The notes under the pieces were generated by a model that was not told the DNA's origin, did no database searches, and was given only the letters and a program-made list of their open reading frames with translations. A DNA stretch of 64,000 bases, taken from NCBI GenBank assembly GCA_037957365.1, contig JARHVA010002682.1, positions 833,001 through 897,000 on the forward strand. Direction: 5' to 3'. Position numbers and translations under genes: made by a program. Shown here in pieces: positions 52,850-64,000 of this stretch (positions are counted from its first letter, which is position 1; the number at the start of each line of letters is the position of its first letter). Source of the stretch: Torreya grandis (Eukaryota; Streptophyta; Pinopsida; Cupressales; Taxaceae).

Positions 52850-55808
52850 TGTTGAGGCGTAAAATTGCATCCTTGTGAGAGAGTTTTTCAGGGTCTCTCA
52901 CTACTAGCTACAAGCATGGGGACAATCTCAGGATGTGGGTATTTTATGGTGAGGTTGAACCTCTAGGCTTTTTAATGAGGCTAGTTCCTCAGATGCTTCA
53001 CTTCAGCTCTTGATTCCCACACCAAAATCTATTGTTGGCTAAGAAAAAGGGATAAAAGGATAACATGAAAGGAAATCTAAGCTAAGGGAGTTGATGCACC
53101 AAAATAAATGATCCACTTAGTCTGGGAATCAACACTAATTCAGCATAAGATAAAATTTTGCTCACACAACCTCACAACCAGTTAATTTGCGTAAGTGTTT
53201 CATAAACTAGGTTCACTAGACCATACACAAAGCAAGGAGGAATTTCGAAATCCACACCAAGCGTCCATTAATGGCGGAAAGAGCTCAAGTCTAGACCTAA
53301 AACTAACTGAAAAACACTTGAAAACAAATAAGAAAGAAGAACAATGAGCCTGGAAGGACACTTCTTCACAACGCTATTGTGCACAAGCTTTCTCAACATG
53401 ATTTTCAGACAAAGAGATAGGTAAAAAATTAATCTTTATTGCTTCAAAAGGTCTTTTACAAAGCGATTTTAGCAGAGTAACTTTATCGCCAATCCAGGGA
53501 TAGTTTCTTGGCTCCAAGGCCTCTATTTATAACAGAAAAGGGGGAAGAGAAGATGGGAACGTGTGAGAAAACTGGGAGGGAAGCTATAAATTCCTGCAAC
53601 CACCACCATCGTCCTTCTTTGACCATGGAGTGAGTCATTCAAGGTCATCCCAATCTCCTCGAGCCCATCCTGCATTCAAGTCGCCCTTGGGTGAATTTTG
53701 AGTGAGCCATGTTGTGAGTGGTTGAGTGTCTTCATTTTTCGTGACTGAATTGATCCTTGTATAAAAATCGTCATGCCAACCTTCCCCTTCGCATGTCCTG
53801 TTTGAAGAAGGACGAAGTCTTCATGGCTTTAAATTTTGGTCAAACCATGCTGCCTTTACGTTGAAAGACTGTTTGTCGGGAGCGGGAGCCATATTGAAGG
53901 ACAAAAGCCTTCATTAAATTTTCAGCTAACAGCAACCCCCAGTTGCTTGGACTCCACTTTGCACTGATTGGTCGTTAGGAGTCACCTTGGATCCTTGACC
54001 TGCACCGTGGATTTTGTTTGTCGTGGACGCCTACGGATCATTGATCTCCCTGCCAACTGGATGCTCCTGTGCCACGTGTCTTCCATCTATTTCTTTGAAA
54101 AGCCAATCTCTGCGCTAGCTTATGCCACATGGTAGCCTCTCATTCGTTGTTTCTAGGCCTGATGTCTTCGGGTTCCTCCAACTTGATGACTTTGAGCTTT
54201 TGGGGCCTAAAGAGTCTGAAGTAATCCACCTTCAAAGGCCCAAAGACATCAAGTTTGAAAAGTTTGAAGTTGAGGAGCTCGGAGAATCCCGAATTACGCT
54301 ATGAAGAGTAATTCGGGTTCTCTGAGCTCCTCAACTTCAGACTTTTCAAACTTGATGTCTTTGGGCCTTTGAAGGTGGATTACTTCAGACTCTTTAGGCC
54401 CCAAGTCTTTGAGCTTTTCAAAGCCAGTTGCTTCAGGGTTGATGAGCTGCTCTACTTTGGACTCTCCGCGCTCGAAGACTTCGGACTTTTCGAGCTCCAA
54501 GTCTTCGGGCTTCTCAAACCCAATTACTTCCAACAACTAGTCAATCACATTGAATTTGACCAATTCCTTCGGGGAGAATTCTTTCGGCCCTTATTGCTTC
54601 GTGTCTTTGTTTGGCACTTTGTCTTTGCACCATTTCCCGCGGGCAAATTGTTCGCGGGAATCATCTCTTTATCTTTTTTGAAAGGAAAAGGTCCTTCGGG
54701 AATCTGCCAAGTGCCCTATTGATGCCGAGAAAGTGCCCTTTGACATTTTGCAAAAGCCTTTCGAAAGACTTGAGAAGCACCCTTCGGGAATTTCGAAAAG
54801 ACCCCTCCAACTTTGTGAAAAAATATCTTTTGGAATTTTTCTTAGACCTTTGGGAAGGACACCTCGCACGAAAGGTGTCCTTCGGAGCCTTTGAAAGGAC
54901 AATTTTCCTGAGAAAAGATCCTTTGGGAAAACTGTTTGGGGCACTTTGCAGCCAAAAGACCTTTTGGAGTTTTGAAAAGTGCCTTTCCAAAAAGTGTAGT
55001 GGACCATTTCCTTGAGAAAAGGACCTTCGGGAACTTTGAAAATGAACCATTTTTATAGAAGTGCCCTTCGAAACTTTCTTTTGGACAAAATGTTCAAGGA
55101 AATTCTAATACTTAGCCCGAACGAAAATCTTTGAAAGAAAACACTTTGTGAAAAAGTCCCGAAAGAAATGAGCCTTGTCCATCGGGTTTTCAACTCCTAC
55201 TTACTTTGGAGTTCTTTGGTGAAGTAGCTGATGTATCAAAACCCGAAGTCTTAATACTTCGAAAACCCGAAGTCCTCTTTCTCAAGACCAATTCGGGTTT
55301 CGCATGCCCTCTTACTTACTTCGGACTTTTGGACCCAAGTAACTTATGTGACAAAGCCCGAAGTCTTCCACTGTTGAAAGCCCGCGAACCATTGCTCAAG
55401 ACAAGTTTGAGTTTTCGGACTTAGCCCACTTCGGGGTTGTGGAGTTACTTTACTTCGGAGTTGCGATTGCCTGCAACTTATAAGTCAATTTAAGCAAAGT
55501 AGTTCCACTGATGGAAACCATAGTTCTGATGGAGTCCGTAGCTTTGATGGAATCATGCTTGAAATGCTTGAATTGCTTGGTTTCGTCATGAAAATTGGTC
55601 AAGAACCTTTTTCTTTGCTCTGCAGACCTGTCCCTTAGGATTTGACAAAATACGCTTTAAGCAATCTTAAAGTGTTTCAAAATCTTTGTGAGAACTGTGA
55701 GATCTCTTTGGTCCACTCATTTCATCCGGGACATTTGTTCATTTGCTCATATGTAGCAACTTGATCCACCTGAGCGTAGCTTGGTATGTGGGCCAAAATT
55801 GGCCAACA
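52850..55808. mobile_element. Solo LTR C (2.96 kb) in the B LTR
   Basis: TGTTGAGGCG...GGCCAACA with perfect ATTAC duplications (52845-52849 and 55809-55813). No internal genes are present. Its layout matches the LTR of E: an opening GTTGA(C/G)GC..TTGCA(C/T)C, a GATGCACCAAA block, a CTTCGGAC-rich second half and CAACA at the end. It is therefore a solo LTR of an E-related family. It carries hairpin 4 in its second half. Frames at 54611-55050 in both directions are products of low-complexity sequence. Confidence 0.85.
54200..54404. repeat. Long hairpin 4: about 97-bp arms, 10-bp loop
   Basis: Arms 54200-54297 and 54308-54404 are inverted copies with about three differences (one indel, two substitutions). 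Outer ends are TTGGGGCCTAAAGAGTCTGA and its complement; inner ends are CCGAATTAC and GTAATTCGG. It is the longest hairpin in the window and lies inside solo LTR C. Confidence 0.92.
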
Positions 55809-57338
55809 ATTACAGCCCTCAATATCCACTCCAAAAAATAAAAATACACTCTAAAAGATGATGCAAACTGCTGTAATAAATACCTGGAAATGATGATCAC
55901 CTTAGTTGAATATATATACCCAAAATTCCAGCAAACACAAGCCTTTCCACTTCCCAACCCTAATGTAAACCCTTGACAATAGTTTGCAAAAATTAGGTAA
56001 GACCAACGATTAATTCCAGCCAATGAAATTTGAAATTAGGCCCTCAAAATAGCCACTAAACAATAGAAAATCAGATCGCCACATTTCACAAGCAAGTTGA
56101 AAAATTACCAAATAAATTCACCTCACAACCCTGAATATCAAGTGATCAAATGAGTTCAAAACCCTCAATCAACAAGTTGAAAATTATCAAAAAATATTAC
56201 AAATATTAAGGATAATATTTGTCCAATGATTTAGGACCAACAAGCACCCCAAACCCTTGCAACTTCCATTCCAAGTGAGTTGCCCAACTTTTGATTTTAA
56301 TTGCTAAAAATTCCAGAATTTATACCTTTATATTTGCTCACAAAAACTCTCCAAAATCTTGTGATTTTATTTCCAAATAAATCAGAAATAATATTATAAA
56401 TTTACCTTGTCGAATTGGAGTCTAAAAGCCCTCCAAAAGGGTTAAATTTCTCCCCAAACTTATTCGCCACACTTTATAAATAAATATAAAATAATTTAGA
56501 ATATTTTATGTCACCAATTGACCACCAAAATGGCCTATTATAATGCCCCTTAGGCAAATCGTCCAAATAGAGTAAATTCGCCAATCAATCTTCAAACCCT
56601 CAAGGGTCTCTGTGTAGTGCAACCCTCTAGAGAGGGGTCTTCTTCTTGACCCAAACAATTTGCCACCCAAGGGAATGCCTCTAAACCCTGCTAGCAATCT
56701 CCCATTGCAAGTCGCCAATCTCCAAGCCCTGCAATTAATCCGAAAATTAGATCTCTATATGGTTTGCAATATTCTTTGATGAAGATGGTGTCCAAAAACA
56801 CCCTTGTAAATCCACTTGCATGCAATCATGTAATTTTGAAGCTCAACTACAACTCTTGAATAGAGTTACCCTTGAAGTAGGAATAGAGGTTTTCGTCTCC
56901 AAACCCTTAACACACTTGAAGGTTTTCGTCCTCAAGATGTGATGAACAAGCTTGACATACTTGATCAATGATTTAATATCAAAATTAGGCATAACCTTCC
57001 AAATGAATTCTCAATTGCTTTTTATGATCATCCCCAAGGGTGGTGCCCAAGATGGAGGGATGTGTCTTTTGAATCATAAGCAACGTTACCTTTTTAAAAC
57101 TCCTTTTTGATGGTTTAGGCTCTCATAACCCTTAGAGGTCCCCCACTTAATTGAAAATCAGATCAAAAGTACTTTTTGCATAAGTCAATTGAAAATTAGA
57201 ATACTTAAGTACTTTTCACATTTTTGCTCTTAAGATATCCCCATCAATGTTTCCTTTTTCTTTCTTTCCCTGGGCCTTTTGGAAACAAATCAAGCTAAGG
57301 GTCCATAAGCAAGTAATGCCAAAAAGGGGGACATTACA

Positions 57339-57983
57339 GTCCTCCCCACCCAAAATTGCTTGTCATCAAGCAATTGCAAAGGCCATGGGGCTGTTCCCAC
57401 ATTCTTAATAATGCACTTATCAATTGAATTGGCTTACCACTAAATTGAAGCTCCAACTTGAACTCCCCACTTGCTAAACATGTATCTTAAATGTTGCCCC
57501 CATGGGCTCAAGGTGTTATGACCATCTTCCAAGAACTCTTCATAACCCCAAAGAAATAATACATGCCATACTAGTTTGCCTTTGTAGCCTCTCATAGTGA
57601 TCAATGTGTCCTGAAAAGATGTCTCCAAAATTTGGGAATAATTAACAACAATCTCATCATGAAACTTACCTTGAGTGAAAATAGCATTTAGATGCAACCT
57701 CTCTTCAGTGTGTCCCAAATCATGTGGCATGCTATCCCTCTTAGACTTGATTCTATCATCTCCCTTATGCATAGGAAGAACATTAAATTGATGACATAAA
57801 AGCCTCAACCAACCCACAATATAGGATTGTACTTCCCATGCTTTATCAAGCCTAAGACGTGCTTCATCATGAACATTTTCAGAATACACCCTTGGCTGTA
57901 TTTTTCCCCAAAAATTGGATTTTTGACCTTCTACATACCGCTGTACCTGCCTTTTAAAATCAGTTTTTTCTGTGTAATAGATT
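57339..57983 (-). pseudogene. Element B distal internal region, unrecognised ORF
   Basis: Minus-strand frame 57440-57889 (149 codons) contains LDKAWEVQSYIVGWLRLLCH, FTQGKFHDEIVVNYSQILET and LITMRGYKGKLVWHVLFLWG. It occupies the place of the integrase end but shows no zinc, DDE or chromodomain motif. The 100 bp next to the LTR are untranslated. It could be captured host sequence or a family-specific protein. Composition is normal for a globular protein, but no start context is convincing. Confidence 0.4.
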
Positions 57984-59190
57984 TCAGAGTGTACCTTGGT
58001 ATGTCTTCCCCATCATGGGCTGTAGCGTGCCCTCAAAGCGCCAATTTTTTATTCTTTTATGTGGCTGGACTTGTTTTGTTGACTCAAAAACTTTAAAACC
58101 AAAAAATTCAGATTTCATACATCCGTTCCCAGCTCTTTCCCTTGGCTGCCATATGCAAAATAAATTGTTTTTGATGCCCAAAAGAATCCATAGGTAAGTC
58201 CAACTGTGCTTAACATTCTTCTGTAAGCACAAAGACCAACCTTTCTTGCCATTTGAACCTTGTGAACAACTGCTTGTTTTAACCCATTCAAAATCTAAGA
58301 GGGGTCTCATTTTCCTTAAAACACCTCCATTTCTACTCTTGCAAAAAAGAATAGGGTGCTGCCCAAAGCAAATTTTGGGTTGCCCTTGGCAATCAATTCT
58401 CATCTCATCCCTCCCAATACAAGCATGACAAAATTCAGAATTTGCTACACTTACCAATTGCCTTGTAGAGGGTTCTAATTTGGAATGAAGGGGCTGCATT
58501 TGATGTCTAATGGCAGCCTTCTTTTCAATCTTTCTCATGCTCATGAAACATCCTCCCAACATACTATTTGCAAAAGAAGAAGGGGCCTCTCTATCAGTCA
58601 AACCATGCAAAGCAATCTCATTACCTGCTACTTTGAATTTTAGCTCCATGGTTTGATAGTTTTGAGTGTACCCACCAAGCGAGTGAAACCATTGAATACC
58701 AAGGACCATATTGGTCTCCCCTATGCCAACCACATAAAAATCATCTTCAACCACATACCTTTCCAAAGTGAGACTAAGCTTTGAAACCTTAGTAGTGGAA
58801 GGGATGGTGAATCCATCTACCATCGTGACTTTGATTCCTTTGAACTCCATGGATTGTAGCCCACATGATGTTACCAATCCTCTATCAATGAAATTGTGAG
58901 TTGCCCCACTATCGATAAGTATGGTGATAGGCGTACCCTTCAATGATCCCTTCACTCTGAAGGGATAATACCTAGGAGCCCCTGAAAGTGATGCCAAGGT
59001 GCCATTCAATTCCTCTTCACCCTCTATCTCCAAGGTGTCCTCATAGTTGGCTGTCCCAACTTCCTCCTCATTTTCCTCTTCGGGAAGTACCTCAATGTAG
59101 TGTACTTGCCCCTTGCCATGGTAATTGTGGCCCTTCTCCCAAGGATTGTTGCATGTGAAACAAAGACCCTTCTTAGTTCATTTCTTACAT
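57984..59190 (-). pseudogene. Element B zinc knuckle, aspartic protease and unknown extension
   Basis: The frame begins before the Met at 59033. CFTCNNPWEKGHNYHGKG at about 59115-59165 is a nucleocapsid knuckle (C-x2-C-x7-H-x4, last Cys replaced by Gly), followed by an acidic linker. The protease reads FRVKGSLKGTPITILIDSGA, then THNFIDRGLV, VVEDDFYVVGIGETNMVLGI and QWFHSLGGYTQNYQTMELKF. DSGA is intact. Beyond residue about 170 the frame continues uninterrupted to 57984 (for example EFCHACIGRDEMRIDCQGQP and GMKSEFFGF-like pieces) without RT motifs. Its protease aligns with that of element A (VLGAQWFQSLGEYTHN). This is the longest open frame in the window, 350 codons. Confidence 0.8.
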
Positions 59191-60418
59191 CAAAGCTACT
59201 ATGTGGTAGCTCCTTCTGCTGCCCCAAACCTGGTTGGTTTGGTTTAATCATGGGACACACATGATTGGCCTTTGGAGGCCTTGCATAGCTACTCTTTGGC
59301 TGCCCCAAACCGCCACCTCTCTGTTGCCCTGTAGGTGGGAAAAAAGTATTCATTGGCTGTCCCAAAAGTGTGAATCTGCCCCTTGGAGTAGAAGACTCCA
59401 AATCATAAGCCTTTTGGATGGCCTCTCTCAATGAAGGTGGATCAAATGCTTTGATCAATCAATCCCCTCAAGGAATCAACCAAGCCCTCTATGAACAACA
59501 CCACCAGTCTCCTATTTGAAATGTCAGTCGCCATGATTGAAAGTCTTTGAAACTTCGTGACATAATCATCTACTGAGGCCCTTTGCCTCAATTGAGCTAC
59601 ATCACGGAAATGAAGTTTCGTATCCGCTCTATCAAACCTCTCAATCGACCTTTGAACTCCTCATAGGAGTTATGTGTTGATGTCCCTGCGTGATCAAAGC
59701 ATGATGCCACCAATTGTGCACTGCTCCCTCAAAATGCAAAGTGGCAAATTGAATGGCCTCTCCCTTTGCCATAGATTGAAGTGAAAAGAAGGTATTCACC
59801 CTCTGAATCCATGCCCTTGCTGAGGTCCTCTATGACCCATCAAATGTGGAGAGAGATAACTTCTCCAATGCATGTTGAAGATGTCTCTGGCTACCTCTTT
59901 GCCTCTGACTGATGCTAGGCCCACTTTGTCCTCGTTTCCAAGCTGAAAACTCAAAAATAGTCATAGCTCCTTTAATTGTCGTGGATAAGGTAACATACTC
60001 ATCCATCTCCCTCTCTAACTCCTCAAGTGGGCTAGGTAACCCCTCTCTCGCTGGTGTGGGCTCCTCCTCTGAACAAATGTAGGCTGGGTGGGCCTACGTG
60101 TGGATGCTCCATTCCCTGCAGGGGTGTATGTGAATCTGGCCTGCTCTCTGAAGCACCACTATCTCCATTGAGTGGATTTAAGCGACCCATCTTGCTGAGG
60201 GAACAAAGAAACCCCTCCATCATTGCTTTCATTCTCTCTTGAGTTTGACAATACTTCTCAGATCTCTCCTCAGCTAACCTGTCTCTCCTCTCACTCTTTG
60301 TCTCCTGGTGCCCTATGTCACCCATGACTTGATCCTGCTTAAGTGAACCAATTGGTGGAAGCATTGCTTCCCTTTCGTTGCTCCTCAAGTAATACTTAAC
60401 CTCTTTATTGCCACTCAT
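59191..60418 (-). pseudogene. Element B gag
   Basis: Likely start MSGNKEVKYYLRSNEREAML at 60418, with a charged helix to about 60180 and a stop at about 60032. Frameshifted pieces then give LSLSTFDGS*RTSARAWIQR and VNTFFSLQSMAKG, then ATLHFEGAVHNWWHH-type sequence near 59700, the Retrotrans_gag pattern shared with A. The 3' end (SLREAIQKAYDLESSTPRGR and a Gly/Gln-rich linker, 59191-59458) leads to the knuckle. Several stops and at least two frameshifts are present. Confidence 0.72.
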
Positions 60419-60455
60419 GTATCAACCCTTCACCCCACTTTATAGCTAAGATATG

Positions 60456-60467
60456 GCTCTGATACCA
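60456..60467 (-). other. Element B primer binding site (initiator-Met tRNA)
   Basis: The minus strand reads TGGTATCAGAGCCATATC, a perfect match over the 12-base core. The longer flank is identical to that of element A (CATATCTT.GCTA), supporting shared ancestry. Confidence 0.9.
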
Positions 60468-60468
60468 C

Positions 60469-62168
60469 TTTAATGTCCCCAATTTAGGACAAACAAGCAA
60501 TAATGGGTTTGGGCACAAACCCCAATAAAAAATCTGAAAATAATAGAATATACCAGCCACTTTAGGAATGTCAATCAAACCCCAACACCTCTGCAAAGTG
60601 ATCTAAATGCTCAATGCCACTAGGGCAGAAATTAAGACACAATTACAGCCCTCAATATGCACTCCAAAAATTGAGAATACACCCTAAAAGATGATGCAAA
60701 TTGCTGTAACAAATACCTGAAAATGATGATCACCTTAGCTGAATATATATACCCAAAATTCCAGCGAACACAAGCCTTCTTTCCCACTCGCCAAATCTGA
60801 TATAAACCCTTGAAAATAGTTTGCAAAAATTAGGTAAGAGCAGCGATTAATTTTAGCCAATGAAATATGAAATTAGGCTCTCAAAATAGCCACTAGACAA
60901 TAGAGAATCATATCGCTAAATTCACAAGCAAGCTGAAAAGTTACCAAATAAATTCATCTCACAACTGTGAATATCAAGTGATCAAATGAGTTCAAAACCC
61001 TCAACAAGTTGAAAATTATCAAAAAATATTACAAATATTAAGGATAATATTTGTCCAATGATTTAGGGCCAACAAGCACCCCAAATCGTTGCAACTTCTC
61101 TTCCAAATGAGTTGCCCAACTTCTGATTTTAATTGCTAAAAATTCCAGAATTTATACCTTTATATTTGCTCACAAAAACCCTCCAAAACCTTGTGATTTT
61201 ATTTCCAAATAAATCAGAAATAATATTATAAATTTACCTTGTCGAATTGGAGTCTAAAAGCCCTTCAAAAAGGTTTAATTCCTCCTCAAACTTATTCGCC
61301 ACACCTCAGAAATAAATTAAAAATAATTTAGAATATTTTATCTCTCCAATTGACCACTAAAATGGTCTCTTATGACGCCCTAGACAAGTCGCCCAAGTAG
61401 AATAAATTCGCCAATCAATCTTCAAACCTTCAAGGGTCTCCGCGTAGCGTAACCCTCTCAAGAGAGATTTTCTTCTTGACCCAAACAATTTGCAAACCAG
61501 GGGAATGGCTCTAAATGCCATTAGCAATCTCTCAATGCAAGTCGCCAATCTCCAAGACCTGTAATTAATCCGAAAACTAGCTTTCTATATGGTTTGCAAT
61601 ATTCTTTGACGAAGGTGGTGTCCAAAAACACCTTTCTAAATCCACTTACATGCAATAATGCAATTTTGAAGCTCAACTGCAGTCCTTGAATAGAGCTGCT
61701 CAAGAAATAGGAATGAAGGTTTTCGTCCTCAAACCTTTAACACTCTTGAAGATTTTCATTCTCAAGATGTGATGAACAAGCTTGACATATTTGATCAATG
61801 ATTCAATATCGAAATTAGGCATAACCTTTCAAACGAATTCTCCATTGCTTTTATAATCATCTTCCAAGGATGGCACCCAAGTTGGAGGCATGTGTCTTTT
61901 GAATCATGAGCAACTTTACCTTTTTAAAACTCTTTTTTGAGGGTTTATGCTCTCATGACCCTTAAAGGTCCCCTACTTAAGTGAAAATTAGATCAAAAAG
62001 ATTTTTTGCATAACTCAAATGAAAATTAGACTGCTTAAGTACTTTTCCCCTTTTTGCTCCTAGAATAGCCCCCTCAGCGTTCCCTTCCTCTTTCTTTCCC
62101 TTAGCCTTGTGGGAACAAATCAAGCTAAGGGTCCACAAGAAAGTTATGCTAAAAAGGGGGACATTACA
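60469..62168 (-). repeat. 5' LTR of element B
   Basis: 1700 bp, starting TTTAATGTCCCC (TG changed to TT) and ending GGGGGACATTACA, followed by GATAA. It aligns throughout with 52672-57338 minus C. Confidence 0.88.
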
Positions 62169-64000
62169 GATAACTTTGCTTAACAAGGCTTATAAACATT
62201 ATTGAAAACAATGTTGGTTAGTGATGTATGCTAGGGCTAAAACAAAAAAGCTGTGAAAGTTGATTTGAGTGCCAATAAATATCAAGTGGAATTTGCTCAT
62301 TTTATTGATACAAATATTAATAAGCTACATTCAATGGATTAAAAAACAAACGAACAAAATATCAATGGTATGAAAATAAGAAGTTACTATGTCAAAATTT
62401 TTCAATGATAGAGTGGTCATAGAATGCACTGGTTTTGTTGCTCTATCCTTGACTGATTTTGACAAATTAACTTTTACTTTCACATCATTGATGTTTTTTT
62501 TTAATTTTTTGTCTTTGAAAATTTCTCTATGGGAGATTAACTCAAGAAATTAAGAAATGTGGCTAAGTGACATTTATCTCAATTACATTAGCAAGCCTCT
62601 GACTTTTAAACCAAGTTAGACAACTCTTGGCTTCAAATATAGACAAAGGGGAACAACCACAGCCAAGCAGTTTTTTATTCATTGTCATATTAGATGGTTT
62701 TGGGATTATCTTCTCACATACCAGCTACATCATATTAAAACATCATCGTACTACTTAAGGCTTCCATGGTTATGACCACGAGATCTTGGTATTGTCATCC
62801 ACACTCAAAAACATCCTGTGCATGGCAATAAATCAGAATAGCCTTCAAAATTATCCCATTTGGATATACCCATGGGACCTGAAACTGTCATCTTGGTCAA
62901 GATTCAAACCTCTCAAAGGCATCGTAGAGATGTAAGCCTTGTCTCTAATCTTGATGGATGATCACACAATTAAATGTGACTGTGCGTCTATATTTAAACA
63001 ATATGATAGCCCAAAAATAAAGTTAGTCTCCATCCATCCATGTGGTCTTCAATTCTAATTTTCTAAAATGACAAATACAAATATTATAGTTGATTGTGGG
63101 AAAACGAAGTCATTCTAAGCATTGTAATGACAAGTGATTGAACTTTAGAGCTTTGTTTGAATCTACATACTCCTTAAAACTAATATTTAATATTGTTGAA
63201 TTTCCCAACTGTCCCTAACGTTTCTAATCTTGCCTAACTTACTACAATGTTTGAAATCTTATTGTTTAGGCGGAGGGAGAACTTGGACCCTTAGAAAGAT
63301 AGTATCTAATCCACTCTTCGTGAACTGTTGGTTTTTTACAACATATGAGGAAGGGTGGCAAGATAAGCACATTTGAAAATGAATTTTGTGATGGGTGCAT
63401 GAATATTGAAGGATGATGGAAAGTCCAACATAAAGGCTGAATAAGTAAAGCTACATTGGTGGGTCCCTTCCAAGCCAACCAATTAGGGTGAAATACTTTG
63501 TGAAAACATAGTGAATTGATGTTGAAGATCAATATGCATAGGTACGGTGGTGCCATGAGAACATCTACCATATGTTATTGGAAGTAGGAGGAGAGGAAAG
63601 TACTTCTCGCTCCAATTAGGCCTAACCCTACCAAATGGAAGTATTTTTGAAGTCACTTTCTAAAGAGTAATGAAAAAGAAAGTGAATTGTAGCAGTCATT
63701 TCCCTTTTGTTTTTCTGGTTCTTTTGGCTTGATGGAACTGAAATTCTTAATGAAAAGTTATTTTTTCTTGTGGAAAAGGACATTGAAAGGTATCCTATTG
63801 GATGGTAAGAAGACATTGGCCTAAAAAATCCTAACATGTAGGTGTAGGATGTGTACAAATGATGTCTTGCTATGATGAAGTAAGGCGTGCGACTAGGGCA
63901 TAATGTTGAGAAGGAATATGCTGCCTTGCTAAAACATCTAAGTGGAGATGATAAAGACACCTTGCTCGGACATCCAAATTTGGAGGAAAATGGCACCATG
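62169..64000. other. No firm gene; weak coding-like patches
   Basis: Flank after element B, AT-rich. Plus-strand patches near 63300-63360 (SNPLFVNCWFFTTYEEGWQD) and 63880-64000 (NVEKEYAALLKHLSGDDKDT) look protein-like, but stops lie between them. The minus-strand frames at 63266-63571 and 63628-63999 are probably their shadows. Function unknown; the sequence runs off the window. Confidence 0.3.

Larger units (their letters stand above)
52672..57338 (-). repeat. 3' LTR of element B, split by solo LTR C
   Basis: Starts TGTAATGTCCCCAATTTGGG, is interrupted after 52849, resumes at 55809, and ends GGGGGACATTACA. On the inner side the minus strand reads GGGTGGGGAGGAC, a good polypurine tract. Confidence 0.88.
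52672..62168 (-). mobile_element. Gag-protease LTR element B without RT or integrase
   Basis: Both LTRs are present: 3' LTR 52672-57338, split by solo LTR C, and 5' LTR 60469-62168. They are 1703 and 1700 bp once C is removed. GATAA lies on both outer sides (52667-52671 and 62169-62173). The internal 3130 bp (57339-60468) run initiator-Met primer site, gag, zinc knuckle, protease, then about 1.1 kb of unrecognised sequence where RT, RNase H and integrase should be. Ends are TGTAATGTCCCC...GGGGGACATTACA, as in element A, and the protease resembles that of A. It is probably a non-autonomous derivative using A-like enzymes. Confidence 0.88.

Noticed and set aside
54294..55050. Charged repeat-protein ORFs in solo LTR C
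   Set aside because: Products of hairpin 4 and CTTCGGA-rich repeats inside an LTR; frames are open on both strands.

Overview
The window is plant nuclear DNA, AT-rich, gene-poor and dominated by nested, decayed LTR retrotransposons. The only host gene I can support is a first exon at 11.8-12.5 kb resembling plant HROB (homologous recombination OB-fold protein). The density and nesting of old LTR elements, the chromovirus and Tat-like lineages, and the initiator-Met primer sites suggest a large-genome plant, most likely a conifer. That species-level guess is inference, not something the sequence proves.

Layout. 1-11 kb (mostly minus-strand relics): an unidentified degenerate ORF (about 1.4-2.7 kb), a pair of 320-bp direct repeats (2949-3268 and 3685-4004), a tandem repeat (4.24-4.58 kb) and two Ty3/gypsy gag relics (5.2-7.3 and 9.1-9.6 kb). 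11.3-14.3 kb: the HROB-like exon with E2F-like promoter sites, then a LINE-type zinc-binding fragment and unassigned coding-like patches. 15.0-36.3 kb: a minus-strand Ty1/copia element (called F here) split by four later insertions. These are a complete 11.4-kb Ty3/gypsy element with an extra RNase H (E, 15495-26935), a solo LTR (H, 27727-28866), a rearranged LTR element (G, 29690-32445) and an unclassified 1-kb AT-rich insertion (I, 33320-34340). Removing them leaves about 4.97 kb, a normal copia length.

36.6-47.7 kb: a small plus-strand element (D, TSD ATCCA) lacking most of pol. Inside it is a complete minus-strand chromovirus (A, 38198-46302, TSD ATAAA), whose 5' LTR carries a plus-strand LTR+PBS fragment (M, TSD CACAC). 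47.9-50.3 kb: a plus-strand copia relic (J). 52.7-62.2 kb: element B (TSD GATAA), a minus-strand gag-protease element with no reverse transcriptase or integrase. Its 3' LTR is split by a 2.96-kb solo LTR (C, TSD ATTAC). 62.2-64 kb: unassigned.

The elements relate through their ends. A, B, G, H and M share extended termini resembling TGTAATGTCCCC...GGGGACATTACA. A and B also share the initiator-Met primer site and similar protease regions, so B looks like a non-autonomous relative that A-type enzymes could mobilise. Four long hairpins with arms of about 38-98 bp sit inside LTR-derived DNA and are not explained by ordinary element structure. All retroelement genes carry stops, frameshifts or active-site changes and are annotated as pseudogenes. 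Percent identities and domain calls were made by eye.
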